Shown here: piece after piece, positions 16,232-24,953 of the stretch
Layout of the letters: every line of letters starts with the position of its first letter
How positions within the stretch are numbered: position 1 is the stretch's first letter
DNA from: JAAGZL01 sp964628835
Lineage (GTDB): Bacteria; Pseudomonadota; Gammaproteobacteria; Chromatiales; Chromatiaceae
Length of the DNA stretch: 52,869 nt
Direction: 5' to 3'
Assembly (NCBI GenBank): GCA_964628835.1
Contig: CAZVME010000017.1
Location: 1 to 52,869, forward strand
Made by a program: the position numbers and the translations under genes
Notes under the pieces: generated by a model
What the model saw: only the letters and a program-made list of their open reading frames with translations
The model's database searches: none
What the model was told of the DNA's origin: nothing

Positions 16232-18088
16232 CTATATTTTGTATCTCTGACTGAGAACGTTCTGCATGGTCCTAACCACGGAAAATGCATCTTTGAGGTG
16301 GTTTCTCTCAAAATTTGAGAGGTCTTTCGGTGACATGAAATTATCCGCCTCCTCACCCGCACGGATCTGCCGGGCCTGATGTTCTATACGCAGGAAGCTG
16401 ACAAATTCCAGGGTGTCCTGTAGATCACGCGCACCCTCCGCCGTCACCTCCCCACCTTCGGCCACTGCCCGCAGTCGATCCTGCGTGTTGACCATATTGA
16501 TACCCGCAGCCAGGGTATACACTCTGGCCAGATCCACAATGGGCACAATGCCGGTGTGTTTCAGGTCAAAGGTGTGGTCATGTTCACCACCATGGATCAA
16601 CACAAAGTTACGGAAGAAACCTAACGGCGGCCGATGTGTAAGCGCATTACCAGCCATGTGCGCCAGAAAGATTCTATTGCCACGACTCTTCTCCTGCAGG
16701 TGTTTTCTCAAACCACGAAACAGGTTACGGTCGCCACACACACAACGCAGGTCAAAAAACACGCAGGTGAGCATCAGGGCCTTGGGTTCAGGCTGCTCGA
16801 TCCACTTGCTGAAATACTGTTTCCACACCTTGATTGGCTGCCGCCACTGATCGGTAATGGCCATCATGTCACCAGGGCAGTAGAAATAGCCACAGGCGTT
16901 AAGGCCGTCGCACACAAACCGTGCAAGCTGTTTGAAATACTCCCCGTGCTCCCTCTCATCATAGCTGTCATCCAGCAGCAGGCAGTTGTCCTGATCGGAC
17001 TTGGCGGTCTGTTCGCTACGCGCCTGGGAACCAGCGGCGAGCCAGGCGAAGGATATGGGCGGCGCACCCAGCTTCTTCTCTGCCAGCCGGATCAGACGAC
17101 AGGTCAGGGCGTCCACCACCGAGGTAATCACATGACCAGCACTGTCCGCGGTAACATCAGCTGCTGCCAGATTGACCAGCAGATCGGGAGTCTTGGAGCA
17201 GATATCCTGCATCGACGCAACATCATTCTGCTTGTAGATGTCTCCCACCATGTACACGGCAGAGGTGGTGTGGTGTTTGGTTAGATCGGTCGCAGTTAAC
17301 ATGCCAGCAACCTTGTCACCATCCACTACCGGCAGGTGATGGATATTTTGACGCGCCATCTGTAGCTGAGCTTCAAAGACGTAGGCGTCCAAATCTGCGG
17401 TGCAGGTATCCCGGCTCATAATCTCGGTGACGGGTAGATTAAAATCCAGTCCTTTGGCCACTACCCGGTTGCGCAGATCACGGTCTGTAACTATGCCTTG
17501 CAGCTTCTCATCCTGGGTAATCAGGATGGAGGAGACCCGCTCTTCACTCATCTTGACGGCGGTTTCACGGATGGTTGCCGTGGGTGACATGATAACCGGA
17601 TCTCTTTTTAACAGATCTTTGATATGGGTGGTCATCATGCTCAACTGGGATTTGCTGTCATCCTCCACATGGGTGATGGCATCACGCAGACGATCACCTC
17701 CAACCGGAGCCAGAAAGTAGTCAAGTTGTGGGTGATCCTCACATAGTTCATCTACGATAGCGGCGGGAAACTGATATACCAGACAGTCTTCAATCACCTT
17801 GCCATAGATGTCATCCTGCCCCTCGCGGTGGGAAGCTCGATAGCCAAACATATCCCCTTCCGCCAGTCGCGCCAGTAGATCGCTTTCCTGGTCTTGTAGT
17901 TCCACCGCACCGGTACGGACCAGATACAGAGAGTCCATAAGACCACCATCATTACGAATGTCTGTGCCACGGCGCAGGTACCTTATTTCAATATCCCCAA
18001 GTACCTCGTTTAATGCTTCTATGGTCAGTTGGTCAAATGGGTGGTGAGAAGCGAGAAAATCGCGAATCTCCAGCAGTTCGACTTCCAT
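16232..18088 (-). CDS. cNMP-binding/CBS-pair/DUF294 nucleotidyltransferase-like signalling protein
   Basis: A 618-residue cytoplasmic protein with domains in this order: a cyclic-nucleotide-binding-like domain (about 5-130), two CBS repeats (about 155-275; DPVIMSPTATIRETAVKM and VTEIMSRDTCTADLDAYVFEAQ), a GlnD-like nucleotidyltransferase domain (DUF294; AGSQARSEQTAKSDQDNCLLL, about 350-375), and a C-terminal helical DUF294 domain. The GS...R.E...D.D pattern is intact, so catalysis such as nucleotidyl transfer is possible, though no substrate is known for the family. AGGAGT precedes ATG 18088. It sits between the exonuclease and the symporter and could sense an adenine nucleotide and control uptake. 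A terminator separates it from the symporter operon. Confidence 0.9.
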   Translation of the reverse strand: MEVELLEIRDFLASHHPFDQLTIEALNEVLGDIEIRYLRRGTDIRNDGGLMDSLYLVRTGAVELQDQESDLLARLAEGDMFGYRASHREGQDDIYGKVIEDCLVYQFPAAIVDELCEDHPQLDYFLAPVGGDRLRDAITHVEDDSKSQLSMMTTHIKDLLKRDPVIMSPTATIRETAVKMSEERVSSILITQDEKLQGIVTDRDLRNRVVAKGLDFNLPVTEIMSRDTCTADLDAYVFEAQLQMARQNIHHLPVVDGDKVAGMLTATDLTKHHTTSAVYMVGDIYKQNDVASMQDICSKTPDLLVNLAAADVTADSAGHVITSVVDALTCRLIRLAEKKLGAPPISFAWLAAGSQARSEQTAKSDQDNCLLLDDSYDEREHGEYFKQLARFVCDGLNACGYFYCPGDMMAITDQWRQPIKVWKQYFSKWIEQPEPKALMLTCVFFDLRCVCGDRNLFRGLRKHLQEKSRGNRIFLAHMAGNALTHRPPLGFFRNFVLIHGGEHDHTFDLKHTGIVPIVDLARVYTLAAGINMVNTQDRLRAVAEGGEVTAEGARDLQDTLEFVSFLRIEHQARQIRAGEEADNFMSPKDLSNFERNHLKDAFSVVRTMQNVLSQRYKI

Positions 18089-18183
18089 CTATACTCCTAT
18101 CATTATTGCTATTACAGGTGTCCAACGAAGCCCATGGTTGCATCTACTCACGGCATGACTTCAGCCCGGAGACCACCATAGAC

Positions 18184-18214
18184 AAAAAAAGGGACCCCGA
18201 TGATCCGGGGTCCC
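18184..18214 (-). terminator. Rho-independent terminator of the symporter operon
   Basis: Read on the minus strand, GGGACCCCG and CGGGGTCCC form a 9-bp stem with a 6-nt loop (18191-18214), followed by seven T (18190-18184). It lies about 30 nt after the stop of the symporter large subunit and so separates that message from the DUF294 gene. Confidence 0.9.
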
Positions 18215-18242
18215 TGATTCTACACTACATTAAGCTACTAAC

Positions 18243-20021
18243 TTAATGATCTGTAGCAGTACCTGCACCCTTAGGGATACGGATATCCTCTACCAGATGC
18301 TGGATATGCTCTGGTGGTGGTGTTGTCATCTTGGACACAATCATAGCCGATGCAAAGTTCAGCATTGCACCTATGGCGCCGAAGGCCTCAGGGGCTATAC
18401 CGAACAGGTGATTAGCTGTTGTGTTAGGCAACATATTGGTACCTGGCAGGAAGAACCAGCCCTTGTAGGTAAAGATATACAACAGGGTGGATAACAGACC
18501 AACCAACATACCAGTAACAGCGCCAGTATTATTGATGCGCTTGTTAAAGATACCCATCATCAAGGCCGGGAAGATCGAGGATGCCGCCAGACCAAATGCC
18601 AGTGCCACGGTTTGCGCCGCGAACCCTGGCGGATGCAGACCCAAATAGCCAGCCACTGCGATAGCGCCTGCCATGGATATACGTGCCGCCAACAGCTCAT
18701 TTTTCTCCGAAATACCTTTCATGAACATACTCTTGAGCAGGTCATGGGAGATAGAGGTGGAGATAGCCAGCAACAGACCAGCAGCTGTAGACAGCGCAGC
18801 AGCCAGACCACCGGCAGCAACCAGGGCGATAACCCAGTTAGGCAGTCCGGCGATTTCAGGGTTGGCCAGAACCATGATGTCACGGTCAACCTTGGTCATC
18901 TCGTTGCCCTTCCAGCCAAACGACTCAGCCTTGGCTGCGAAATCCTTATTCTTGTCGTTGTAGTACTGGATACGGCCGTCGCCATTCTTGTCCTCATACT
19001 TCAGAAGACCAGTCTTCTCCCAGTTCTTGAACCACTGTGGACGTTTCTCATACTCCAGGTTGGCAGAAACTTCGCCCACCGGACCGGTCTGAATGGTGTT
19101 GGTCAGGTTCAGACGCGCCATGGAGCCAACTGCAGGAGCAGTGGTGTACAGGATGGCGATGAATACCAGAGCCCAGCCTGCAGAGCTGCGAGCATCCTTT
19201 ACCTTAGGTACGGTAAAGAAACGGATGATCACGTGCGGCAGACCAGCGGTACCGATCATGAGGGACAGGGTATACAGCACCATGTTGAGGGTGCCACCCT
19301 TCTGCGCCGTGTATTGGGCAAAACCCAGATCCATGACGATTTGATCAAGTTTCACCAGTAGCGGAGTGCCATCTGCCACAGTGTTACTAAACAGACCCAG
19401 CTGTGGAATCGGGTTACCGGTCAGGTTCAGGGAGATGAATACTGCAGGTACGGTATAGGCAAAGATCAGTACACAGTACTGGGCAATCTGGGTGTAGGTA
19501 ACACCTTTCATACCACCGAGTACGGCATAGAAGAATACAATCGCCATACCAACGAACAGACCCTGCTCAAAAGGCATCTCAAGGAAACGGGAGAATGCCA
19601 CACCGATACCCTTCATCTGTCCAATTACATAGGTAATGGAAGCTACGATCAGACAGATAACGGCCACCAGACGTGCAGTCTGGGAGTAGTAACGGTCACC
19701 AATAAACTCAGGCACGGTAAACTTACCGAACTTACGCAGATATGGTGCAAGCAACATGGCCAGCAGTACATAACCACCGGTCCAGCCCATCAGGAACAGG
19801 GAGGCGTCATAGCCTTTGAACGCGATAAGACCAGCCATGGAGATGAAGGATGCAGCTGACATCCAGTCAGCAGCAGTCGCCATACCATTGGCTACTGGAT
19901 GAACACCGCGGCCTGCAGCGTAAAACTCACCCGTGGTTCCAGCACGGGCCCAAATGGCAATACCTATGTATAGAGAAAAAGTAAAACCAACGACAATATA
20001 CGTCAAAGTTTGAAGATCCAT
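18243..20021 (-). CDS. Sodium/solute symporter large subunit (ActP-like, VC_2705 family)
   Basis: A 592-residue inner-membrane SSS transporter with about 13 helices. ADWMSAASFISMAGLI, GYVLLAMLLAPYLRKFG, QMKGIGVAFSRFLEM and ALSTAAGLLLAISTSISHDLL are core motifs of the acetate/lactate-type members. The best guess is sodium-driven monocarboxylate uptake; the substrate is not proven. A periplasmic-side insert (about residues 325-390) contains DKNGDGRIQYYND, an EF-hand-like calcium loop. It is preceded at 16 bp by the small subunit, and AAGGGG is the RBS. No acs gene is adjacent in the window. Confidence 0.9.
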   Translation of the reverse strand: MDLQTLTYIVVGFTFSLYIGIAIWARAGTTGEFYAAGRGVHPVANGMATAADWMSAASFISMAGLIAFKGYDASLFLMGWTGGYVLLAMLLAPYLRKFGKFTVPEFIGDRYYSQTARLVAVICLIVASITYVIGQMKGIGVAFSRFLEMPFEQGLFVGMAIVFFYAVLGGMKGVTYTQIAQYCVLIFAYTVPAVFISLNLTGNPIPQLGLFSNTVADGTPLLVKLDQIVMDLGFAQYTAQKGGTLNMVLYTLSLMIGTAGLPHVIIRFFTVPKVKDARSSAGWALVFIAILYTTAPAVGSMARLNLTNTIQTGPVGEVSANLEYEKRPQWFKNWEKTGLLKYEDKNGDGRIQYYNDKNKDFAAKAESFGWKGNEMTKVDRDIMVLANPEIAGLPNWVIALVAAGGLAAALSTAAGLLLAISTSISHDLLKSMFMKGISEKNELLAARISMAGAIAVAGYLGLHPPGFAAQTVALAFGLAASSIFPALMMGIFNKRINNTGAVTGMLVGLLSTLLYIFTYKGWFFLPGTNMLPNTTANHLFGIAPEAFGAIGAMLNFASAMIVSKMTTPPPEHIQHLVEDIRIPKGAGTATDH

Positions 20022-20036
20022 GAAGGCTACCCCTTA

Positions 20037-20300
20037 TCAGTCTTCGTGGACGTCAAACTGACGGTCCAACTTGTTCATTGCGGAGGCATAGTAAAATACT
20101 AATACCAGGAAAACGATCATTGATCCCTGTTGCGCAAACCAGAAACCGAGACCGACACCGCCTACTGGAATAACATCCAATAAGGGGCGAAGAATAATAC
20201 CGAAACCGTATGAACATACAGCCCATATAACTAAGCAAATAGTTACTAGCCGGATATTGGCCTTCCAATAGGCCGCACCAGACAAGTCTTGTGTACTCAT
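20037..20300 (-). CDS. Sodium/solute symporter small subunit (DUF4212)
   Basis: An 87-residue protein with two membrane helices (about 16-40 and 50-76) and the pattern YWKANIRL...WAVCSYGFGIIL...GFWFAQQGSMIVFLVLVFYYA of the DUF4212 family. It always accompanies the VC_2705-type large subunit and is thought to assist its assembly or activity. It is the first gene of the operon; GGAGG precedes ATG 20300. The large subunit starts 16 bp downstream. Confidence 0.93.
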   Translation of the reverse strand: MSTQDLSGAAYWKANIRLVTICLVIWAVCSYGFGIILRPLLDVIPVGGVGLGFWFAQQGSMIVFLVLVFYYASAMNKLDRQFDVHED

Positions 20301-20937
20301 AGACTACCCTCCAGTAATTTTATAATTGATTTTAAAACCGCTACCGACGTTAATCCCCAATGGATTATCAGGCCGATGCGACGTACCCGGGTACGCCACA
20401 TCCGCACCGTTATAGTTATTTCGGCGTCCCTATACTTATATCACAACAACCTAATTTAAACGCATATAAATATTCACTGACCTAATACCTGGACAATTAA
20501 TATTAAGAATTGAATAATCCACACATACAAAACACGTGAAACAGGCATGAAAACCACCAACTATCACCTGCATACATAATTGGTGTAAAATAAACTTCGT
20601 CACTTTCTAGTGCAATAAACTGTATGTATAACTGACAGTTAACTGCAAACGACACACACCACCACTCTCTGCGTCAAGAGAAACCACTGGACATGCGCAG
20701 ACATATCCACACTTAGTTTACGTATTAACACATCACTCAAAAGCTGTGATCTGACTAGCTGTCACCCGTGAAACCGGGGCTATCCATATAATATACTAAT
20801 GCATGCTATTAAATTTATTATAGCCGATTAGTAGTTAAATTCATATCCACCTACTAAGAAAGACCCTAGTGCCCACAGCCCATTGCGGATATAGACCGGG
20901 ATAAACCAACCCTAATAAACCGCACATTTTCCGGGTA
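20301..20937. other. 637-bp intergenic region
   Basis: This stretch is A/T-rich and has no convincing open frame in any frame. Apart from the palindromes near 20350-20395 it holds only candidate promoter-like A/T runs (for example ATATAAGTATAG on the minus strand near 20430). I see no tRNA or repeat in it. It is the regulatory region of the symporter operon and the downstream flank of the DUF523 gene. Confidence 0.6.
20382..20395. promoter_or_regulatory. 14-bp perfect palindrome upstream of the symporter operon
   Basis: CGTACCCGGGTACG is a perfect palindrome about 80 bp upstream of the small-subunit ATG on the minus strand. Between it and the gene is another inverted pair, TAATCC-CCAAT-GGATTA (about 20350-20366). 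Either could be an operator or a leader hairpin of the symporter message. No regulator can be named. Confidence 0.4.
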
Positions 20938-21894
20938 TTACAGTAAATTCAACAGCAGCCCATTTGGATATGGATGGATGTAATATGAGTATCGGTTGTT
21001 CTCCTCCGGGTATTGCATAAAGTGATGCCGCAGTAACGTCACCGGCGCTGCCAGAGGCAGAAATCCCCTGAGGTACTGCTCTATGGATTCAGAAAGCTCG
21101 ATTTGAGCATCCTGCTCCAGACTGGTCTTCAGATGGCCCTGGATATGCCGCAACACATTCACATGATTATTCGGCGTTGCCCTGATCTTCAGGATGGACA
21201 TCATGCCGACACCGTAGCTGGCCGCACACTCATCTATATCCATAGCGGCAGATTCTGACAACTCACGCCCCAGATTATGGGTCATCTCCTGGTCATGGCT
21301 CATAAGGATCAACCGGTGACGACCATGAAAGTCACTGAGGTCATCCCATGACAGATCCGAGTGACAGAGTTGGGTCCAGCTTTGGTAGATAAATACCCGC
21401 TGAATAAAATTATGCCGTAATTTCGGATCCGCCAGGCCCTCTTCCTCCTCCACCGGCAGCAAGGGGAAGTTCTGCATCATCCTGTTGGCATAGATACCCA
21501 CCCCGGAACGATCCACCCGCCCGTGCTGGAACAGCTTGACCTGCTTCATACCGCAACTGGGAGAACCCCTCTTCAGGACGTAGCCAAAAATATCACTCTG
21601 CCAGCTCCTCTGTTTATCTGCGCTATGAGAAAGCCTGTCAGTTACATCCAGGGTGGTGGTTGTGACGCCAACACATCGGGTAATGTCACCATCTGCAATC
21701 AGCTGGATCGGTTCCCGTGGGACACCCAGACCAATATCCACCTCGGGACAAAACGGGACAAAATCGAAGTACTGTCCCAGTGCACCGGTCAGATATGGGC
21801 TGTTCTTATGCCCACCGTCATACCTGACCCCCTCCCCCAGCAGGCAACTGCTGATACCGACTGGTATCTTGCTGAGGCTGTCACCCTGCTGCAT
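20938..21894 (-). CDS. DUF523/DUF1722 protein (YbgA-like)
   Basis: A 318-residue cytoplasmic protein. The DUF523 half has IPVGISSCLLGEGVRYDGGHK, FCPEVDIGLGVPREP and GSPSCGMKQV, giving three Cys in conserved positions (SSC, FCP, SCGM) that may bind an iron-sulfur cluster or metal. The DUF1722 half has LILMSHDQEMTHNLGREL and ends with FLPLAAPVTLLRHHFMQYP, the YbgA pattern. A frame continues to 21978 but ATG 21894 aligns with MQQGD...KIPVGISSCLLG, so I start there. It overlaps the end of the diguanylate-cyclase gene by 14 nt. Some fused YbgA proteins occur near photolyase genes; none is here. Activity unknown. Confidence 0.88.
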   Translation of the reverse strand: MQQGDSLSKIPVGISSCLLGEGVRYDGGHKNSPYLTGALGQYFDFVPFCPEVDIGLGVPREPIQLIADGDITRCVGVTTTTLDVTDRLSHSADKQRSWQSDIFGYVLKRGSPSCGMKQVKLFQHGRVDRSGVGIYANRMMQNFPLLPVEEEEGLADPKLRHNFIQRVFIYQSWTQLCHSDLSWDDLSDFHGRHRLILMSHDQEMTHNLGRELSESAAMDIDECAASYGVGMMSILKIRATPNNHVNVLRHIQGHLKTSLEQDAQIELSESIEQYLRGFLPLAAPVTLLRHHFMQYPEENNRYSYYIHPYPNGLLLNLL

Positions 21895-24172
21895 AAGCCA
21901 CCACGCTGTTTTTCCCCCTGTTCTTGGCCTTATACAGTGCCTCATCCGCACGGTTAACGAAAGACTCCAAAGGCTCATCCGTTATATATTCCGCCACCCC
22001 AAAACTGCATGTTATTCCAATGGGTATCCCAAAGTCCTCCGCCTCAATTAGCTTGCGCAGTTTATCTGCAACCTTGACCGACTCCTTTAGGTTCGCTTCG
22101 GGACTTACGAGGACAAACTCTTCTCCACCCCAGCGTCCAGAAACATCTGTATTTCTGGTCTCCCGCTCCATTAGCTTGGCCAACTGTTGCAGCACCTCAT
22201 CACCAGTTGCATGACCATACTTGTCGTTAATAGATTTGAAATCATCAATATCAAAATAGATGATGGATACTGTCCTGGAGTAGCGTTTGGAGTGGTTCAA
22301 AAACATTTCAAGTTTATCAATAATCCTATGGCGATTGGGTAACTGTGTCAGCCAATCAGTACCGGCTATCTCACTTAATTTTTTATTGTGTCTCCAGACT
22401 ACGCTGTGGCGATAAGCCGCCAGCAGGATGATTATTGCAACACCAAAGAGGACTTTCCATATCAAGTCGGGACTGATACTACCGGGAGGTTTGATATTTA
22501 TCCATCTGCTGGTAATGTCATGTTTTTCCTCATGGGTTATGGACCGAATCGCTTTATCCAGCAGGCCAAGCAACAATGAACCTCCATTATTTACTGCAAC
22601 ACTGACGTCCAATACATCCCGGAAAGATTCATTGATCACAATATTATCAAAACTGTGTTTTGCGGCCAAAGTGTTAACACGAGCGCGAGTGCCTAAATAA
22701 CCTTCTACTTCCTCCTTCTGCACCAATTCCAGCCCCTGGCGTCCGTTATCGACGCTGATTATCCTGACATCGGGATAACGTGTCTGAACAATCTCCTCAA
22801 AGGCCGTACCTTTAACTACTGAGATAGATTCTGGAAATGAATCTTTTATATTAGCGCTAGCGTTGGTAGCGATAACTGCCGGTACACTCAGATAGGGCGT
22901 AGTTAAATTATAGGACCGGTTACCCCTGATGGTAGGTATGGCAGCAGATATAACCTCGCACTTCCCAGATTGGATAAGCGTGTTTGCCTTGGATATGGAA
23001 TCTGCAGGTACAATATGGAAAATAAGACCAAGCCTGTCTTGCAACAAATGCATATAGTCTGCAACCATCCCTTTATAGGTGCCATGATCAATGCCCTCGT
23101 ATGGCATCCAGTCCTGATTAACGCAGACAGAAATAATTGGGTTAGCACGAACATATTGCAGCTCTTTGGATGAAATGCGGAATTTTCGCACCGGATGTTC
23201 ATAGATAAACCCTGAGATATCAACATCCTTATCCACGATATTGGTCAACAGATATATCTGCAACATCTGCTGCAGACGCTCCATGGTTATGGAACCAAAC
23301 TTCCCCTCCTCATCGAAGGCAAGCTCCTTCAGGGCCTTGGCTTCAAACAACAACGCCTCTTTCGAGCGGTTTTGGCTATTGTATTTCTCAAGGATGATAG
23401 AGACTGTCTCCTCGATATTATCAAAGGCATACAACCACCCAAGCAGCGAGGCATGATAGAACTTCTCCACCAGATCAGGCTGTTGTTTAACCATCTTGCC
23501 AGAGGTAAACAGGATATCTGAATACATATTGAAGCCATGATCCTTGGGGTGGATCACGTTAAATTTGACACCACTCTTCTCCAGTTGGAACGGTTCATTG
23601 GAGACATAAGCCGCCATGGCATCCGTTTTGCCATTAACCAGGTCTTTAAGGCTGAAGCTGTGTTTCAGGTGAACATATTCATCCCTGGATATACCAGCCT
23701 GGATCAACATGGCCAGCACCTCAGAGACGTTCGTCGACTCCTGGGTAAACATGATGCGTGTATTCAATAAGGACGCAGGTTCCGAAATCCCGGAATTCCC
23801 AAGTGTTAACAACATCATTGGGGAATTTTGAAACACGGCCATTAGGGCAACGACATCATCACCTCGAGCCCGGTTTATCAGTATCGAGCTTCTGCCTACG
23901 GCAAACTCGGTTTTTCCAGAAAGAAGCTCTTGCGCATTGTCGATATCCAGCTCCTTCTCCAGGATCTCAACATCCAGTCCCGCTTGCGCATAGAATCCCT
24001 TCTCCTTGGCCACATAGTAGCCTGCAAACTGGAACTGGTTCTTCCACACCAGGCGCAGCCGCACCTTATCCATGGAGGCATGGATAGGAAAGCTTGCCAG
24101 AAGGCAACTGAGAATCAATAACACCAGCAACAGAAACCTTCTGTTGCCCACAGAACATAACCTAACCCGCAT
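21881..24172 (-). CDS. Sensor diguanylate cyclase with two periplasmic solute-binding domains
   Basis: A 763-residue protein that probably makes cyclic di-GMP in response to a periplasmic ligand. A signal-anchor (residues 1-32) leads to an NMT1/THI5-like domain (about 35-300; LRLVWKNQFQFAGYYVAKEKGFYAQAGLDVEI). Next comes a type 3 solute-binding domain (about 335-560; ISVCVNQDWMPYEGI and YKGMVADYMHLL), a membrane helix (about 580-600) and GGDEF. The active loop is GGEEF and the I-site RNTD is intact, so activity and product inhibition are both expected. Thiamine-precursor-like and amino-acid-like ligands are each suggested by the folds, not shown. Confidence 0.92.
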   Translation of the reverse strand: MRVRLCSVGNRRFLLLVLLILSCLLASFPIHASMDKVRLRLVWKNQFQFAGYYVAKEKGFYAQAGLDVEILEKELDIDNAQELLSGKTEFAVGRSSILINRARGDDVVALMAVFQNSPMMLLTLGNSGISEPASLLNTRIMFTQESTNVSEVLAMLIQAGISRDEYVHLKHSFSLKDLVNGKTDAMAAYVSNEPFQLEKSGVKFNVIHPKDHGFNMYSDILFTSGKMVKQQPDLVEKFYHASLLGWLYAFDNIEETVSIILEKYNSQNRSKEALLFEAKALKELAFDEEGKFGSITMERLQQMLQIYLLTNIVDKDVDISGFIYEHPVRKFRISSKELQYVRANPIISVCVNQDWMPYEGIDHGTYKGMVADYMHLLQDRLGLIFHIVPADSISKANTLIQSGKCEVISAAIPTIRGNRSYNLTTPYLSVPAVIATNASANIKDSFPESISVVKGTAFEEIVQTRYPDVRIISVDNGRQGLELVQKEEVEGYLGTRARVNTLAAKHSFDNIVINESFRDVLDVSVAVNNGGSLLLGLLDKAIRSITHEEKHDITSRWINIKPPGSISPDLIWKVLFGVAIIILLAAYRHSVVWRHNKKLSEIAGTDWLTQLPNRHRIIDKLEMFLNHSKRYSRTVSIIYFDIDDFKSINDKYGHATGDEVLQQLAKLMERETRNTDVSGRWGGEEFVLVSPEANLKESVKVADKLRKLIEAEDFGIPIGITCSFGVAEYITDEPLESFVNRADEALYKAKNRGKNSVVAYAAG

Positions 24173-24532
24173 GTGTAATCCCTGTTTATAACTTCATACG
24201 TCTGAACGGTGCAACAGACGCTCCCTAACAACAACTCAAGACAAAATAGTTGTTTAATTACTTATTGTTTCACCGGCTATTTCACATGTTTTTGTTATTT
24301 GTGTACCCCAATACTAGACGACTGTCAGAAAAAATGTTCCTCCACTCCTGGCATCAAGCGCTAGCACTTGCGTTTATACCCGCTCAAAATCATCGGGAAA
24401 TAAAGCCACAATTAAGCCCTTGGGCCAGTTGAAAAATACCTGGACAGGGCAAACTCTACGCTACTCTTGCCCAGGCTTATGGGATAACCTTGCAGAGACC
24501 AACTTTATTCACCGCAGCACGAGGGGCAGCAC
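24173..24532. other. 360-bp intergenic region between divergent genes
   Basis: This region holds the promoters of the sensor cyclase (minus) and the thioesterase (plus). It is A/T-rich in its left half. I see no repeat, RNA gene or convincing open frame; a 60-codon frame at 24250 has neither an RBS nor protein-like composition. Confidence 0.5.
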
Positions 24533-24904
24533 ATGCCACACACAATGAAGTTCTTCACCAGAAAGTGGGTGAAGCCAGAGGATTTAAACCCCAATGAAAC
24601 CCTGTTTGGAGGCAGTCTGCTGCGCTGGATCGATGAAGAAGCCACCATTTTCACCATCTCGCTGCTGGACAACAAGCGCGTGGTTACCAAGTTCATCTCA
24701 GAGATCAACTTCGTAAGCTCCGCCCGCCAGGGTGATATCATTGAGATAGGAATAGCTGTGGTCAGTTTTGGCCGTTCCTCAGTGACACTGCGCTGTGAGG
24801 TGCGCAACAAACTTACCCAGTCATCCATTCTTACGGTGGACAAGCTGGTGTTTGTTACCCTGGACGAATCAGGCCGCCCAACCCCCCACTGCCAGGGTGA
24901 TTAG
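24533..24904 (+). CDS. Acyl-CoA thioesterase, hotdog fold (YciA/BACH type)
   Basis: A 123-residue cytoplasmic enzyme that hydrolyses acyl-CoA to free acid and CoA. NPNETLFGGSLLRWIDEEATI carries the catalytic Asp of the YciA-type hotdog. RVVTKFISEINFVSSARQGDIIEIGI and GRSSVTLRCEV are the conserved strands. It is shorter than most YciA proteins by about ten residues at the C-terminus. GAGGGG sits before ATG 24533; an ATG four codons later is possible. It stands alone. Confidence 0.88.
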   Translation: MPHTMKFFTRKWVKPEDLNPNETLFGGSLLRWIDEEATIFTISLLDNKRVVTKFISEINFVSSARQGDIIEIGIAVVSFGRSSVTLRCEVRNKLTQSSILTVDKLVFVTLDESGRPTPHCQGD

Positions 24905-24953
24905 TTGAAGCAATTTAGTTTTAATCGGTAGTAGTTCGTACTTGATCTGACTA

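Noticed and set aside
21895..21978. Upstream extension of the DUF523 gene to ATG 21978
   Set aside because: It would overlap the diguanylate cyclase by about 100 nt; the family begins at MQQGD...KIPVGISSC.
24250..24432. 60-codon frame in the thioesterase upstream spacer
   Set aside because: No RBS, unlikely composition, lies in an A/T-rich promoter region.
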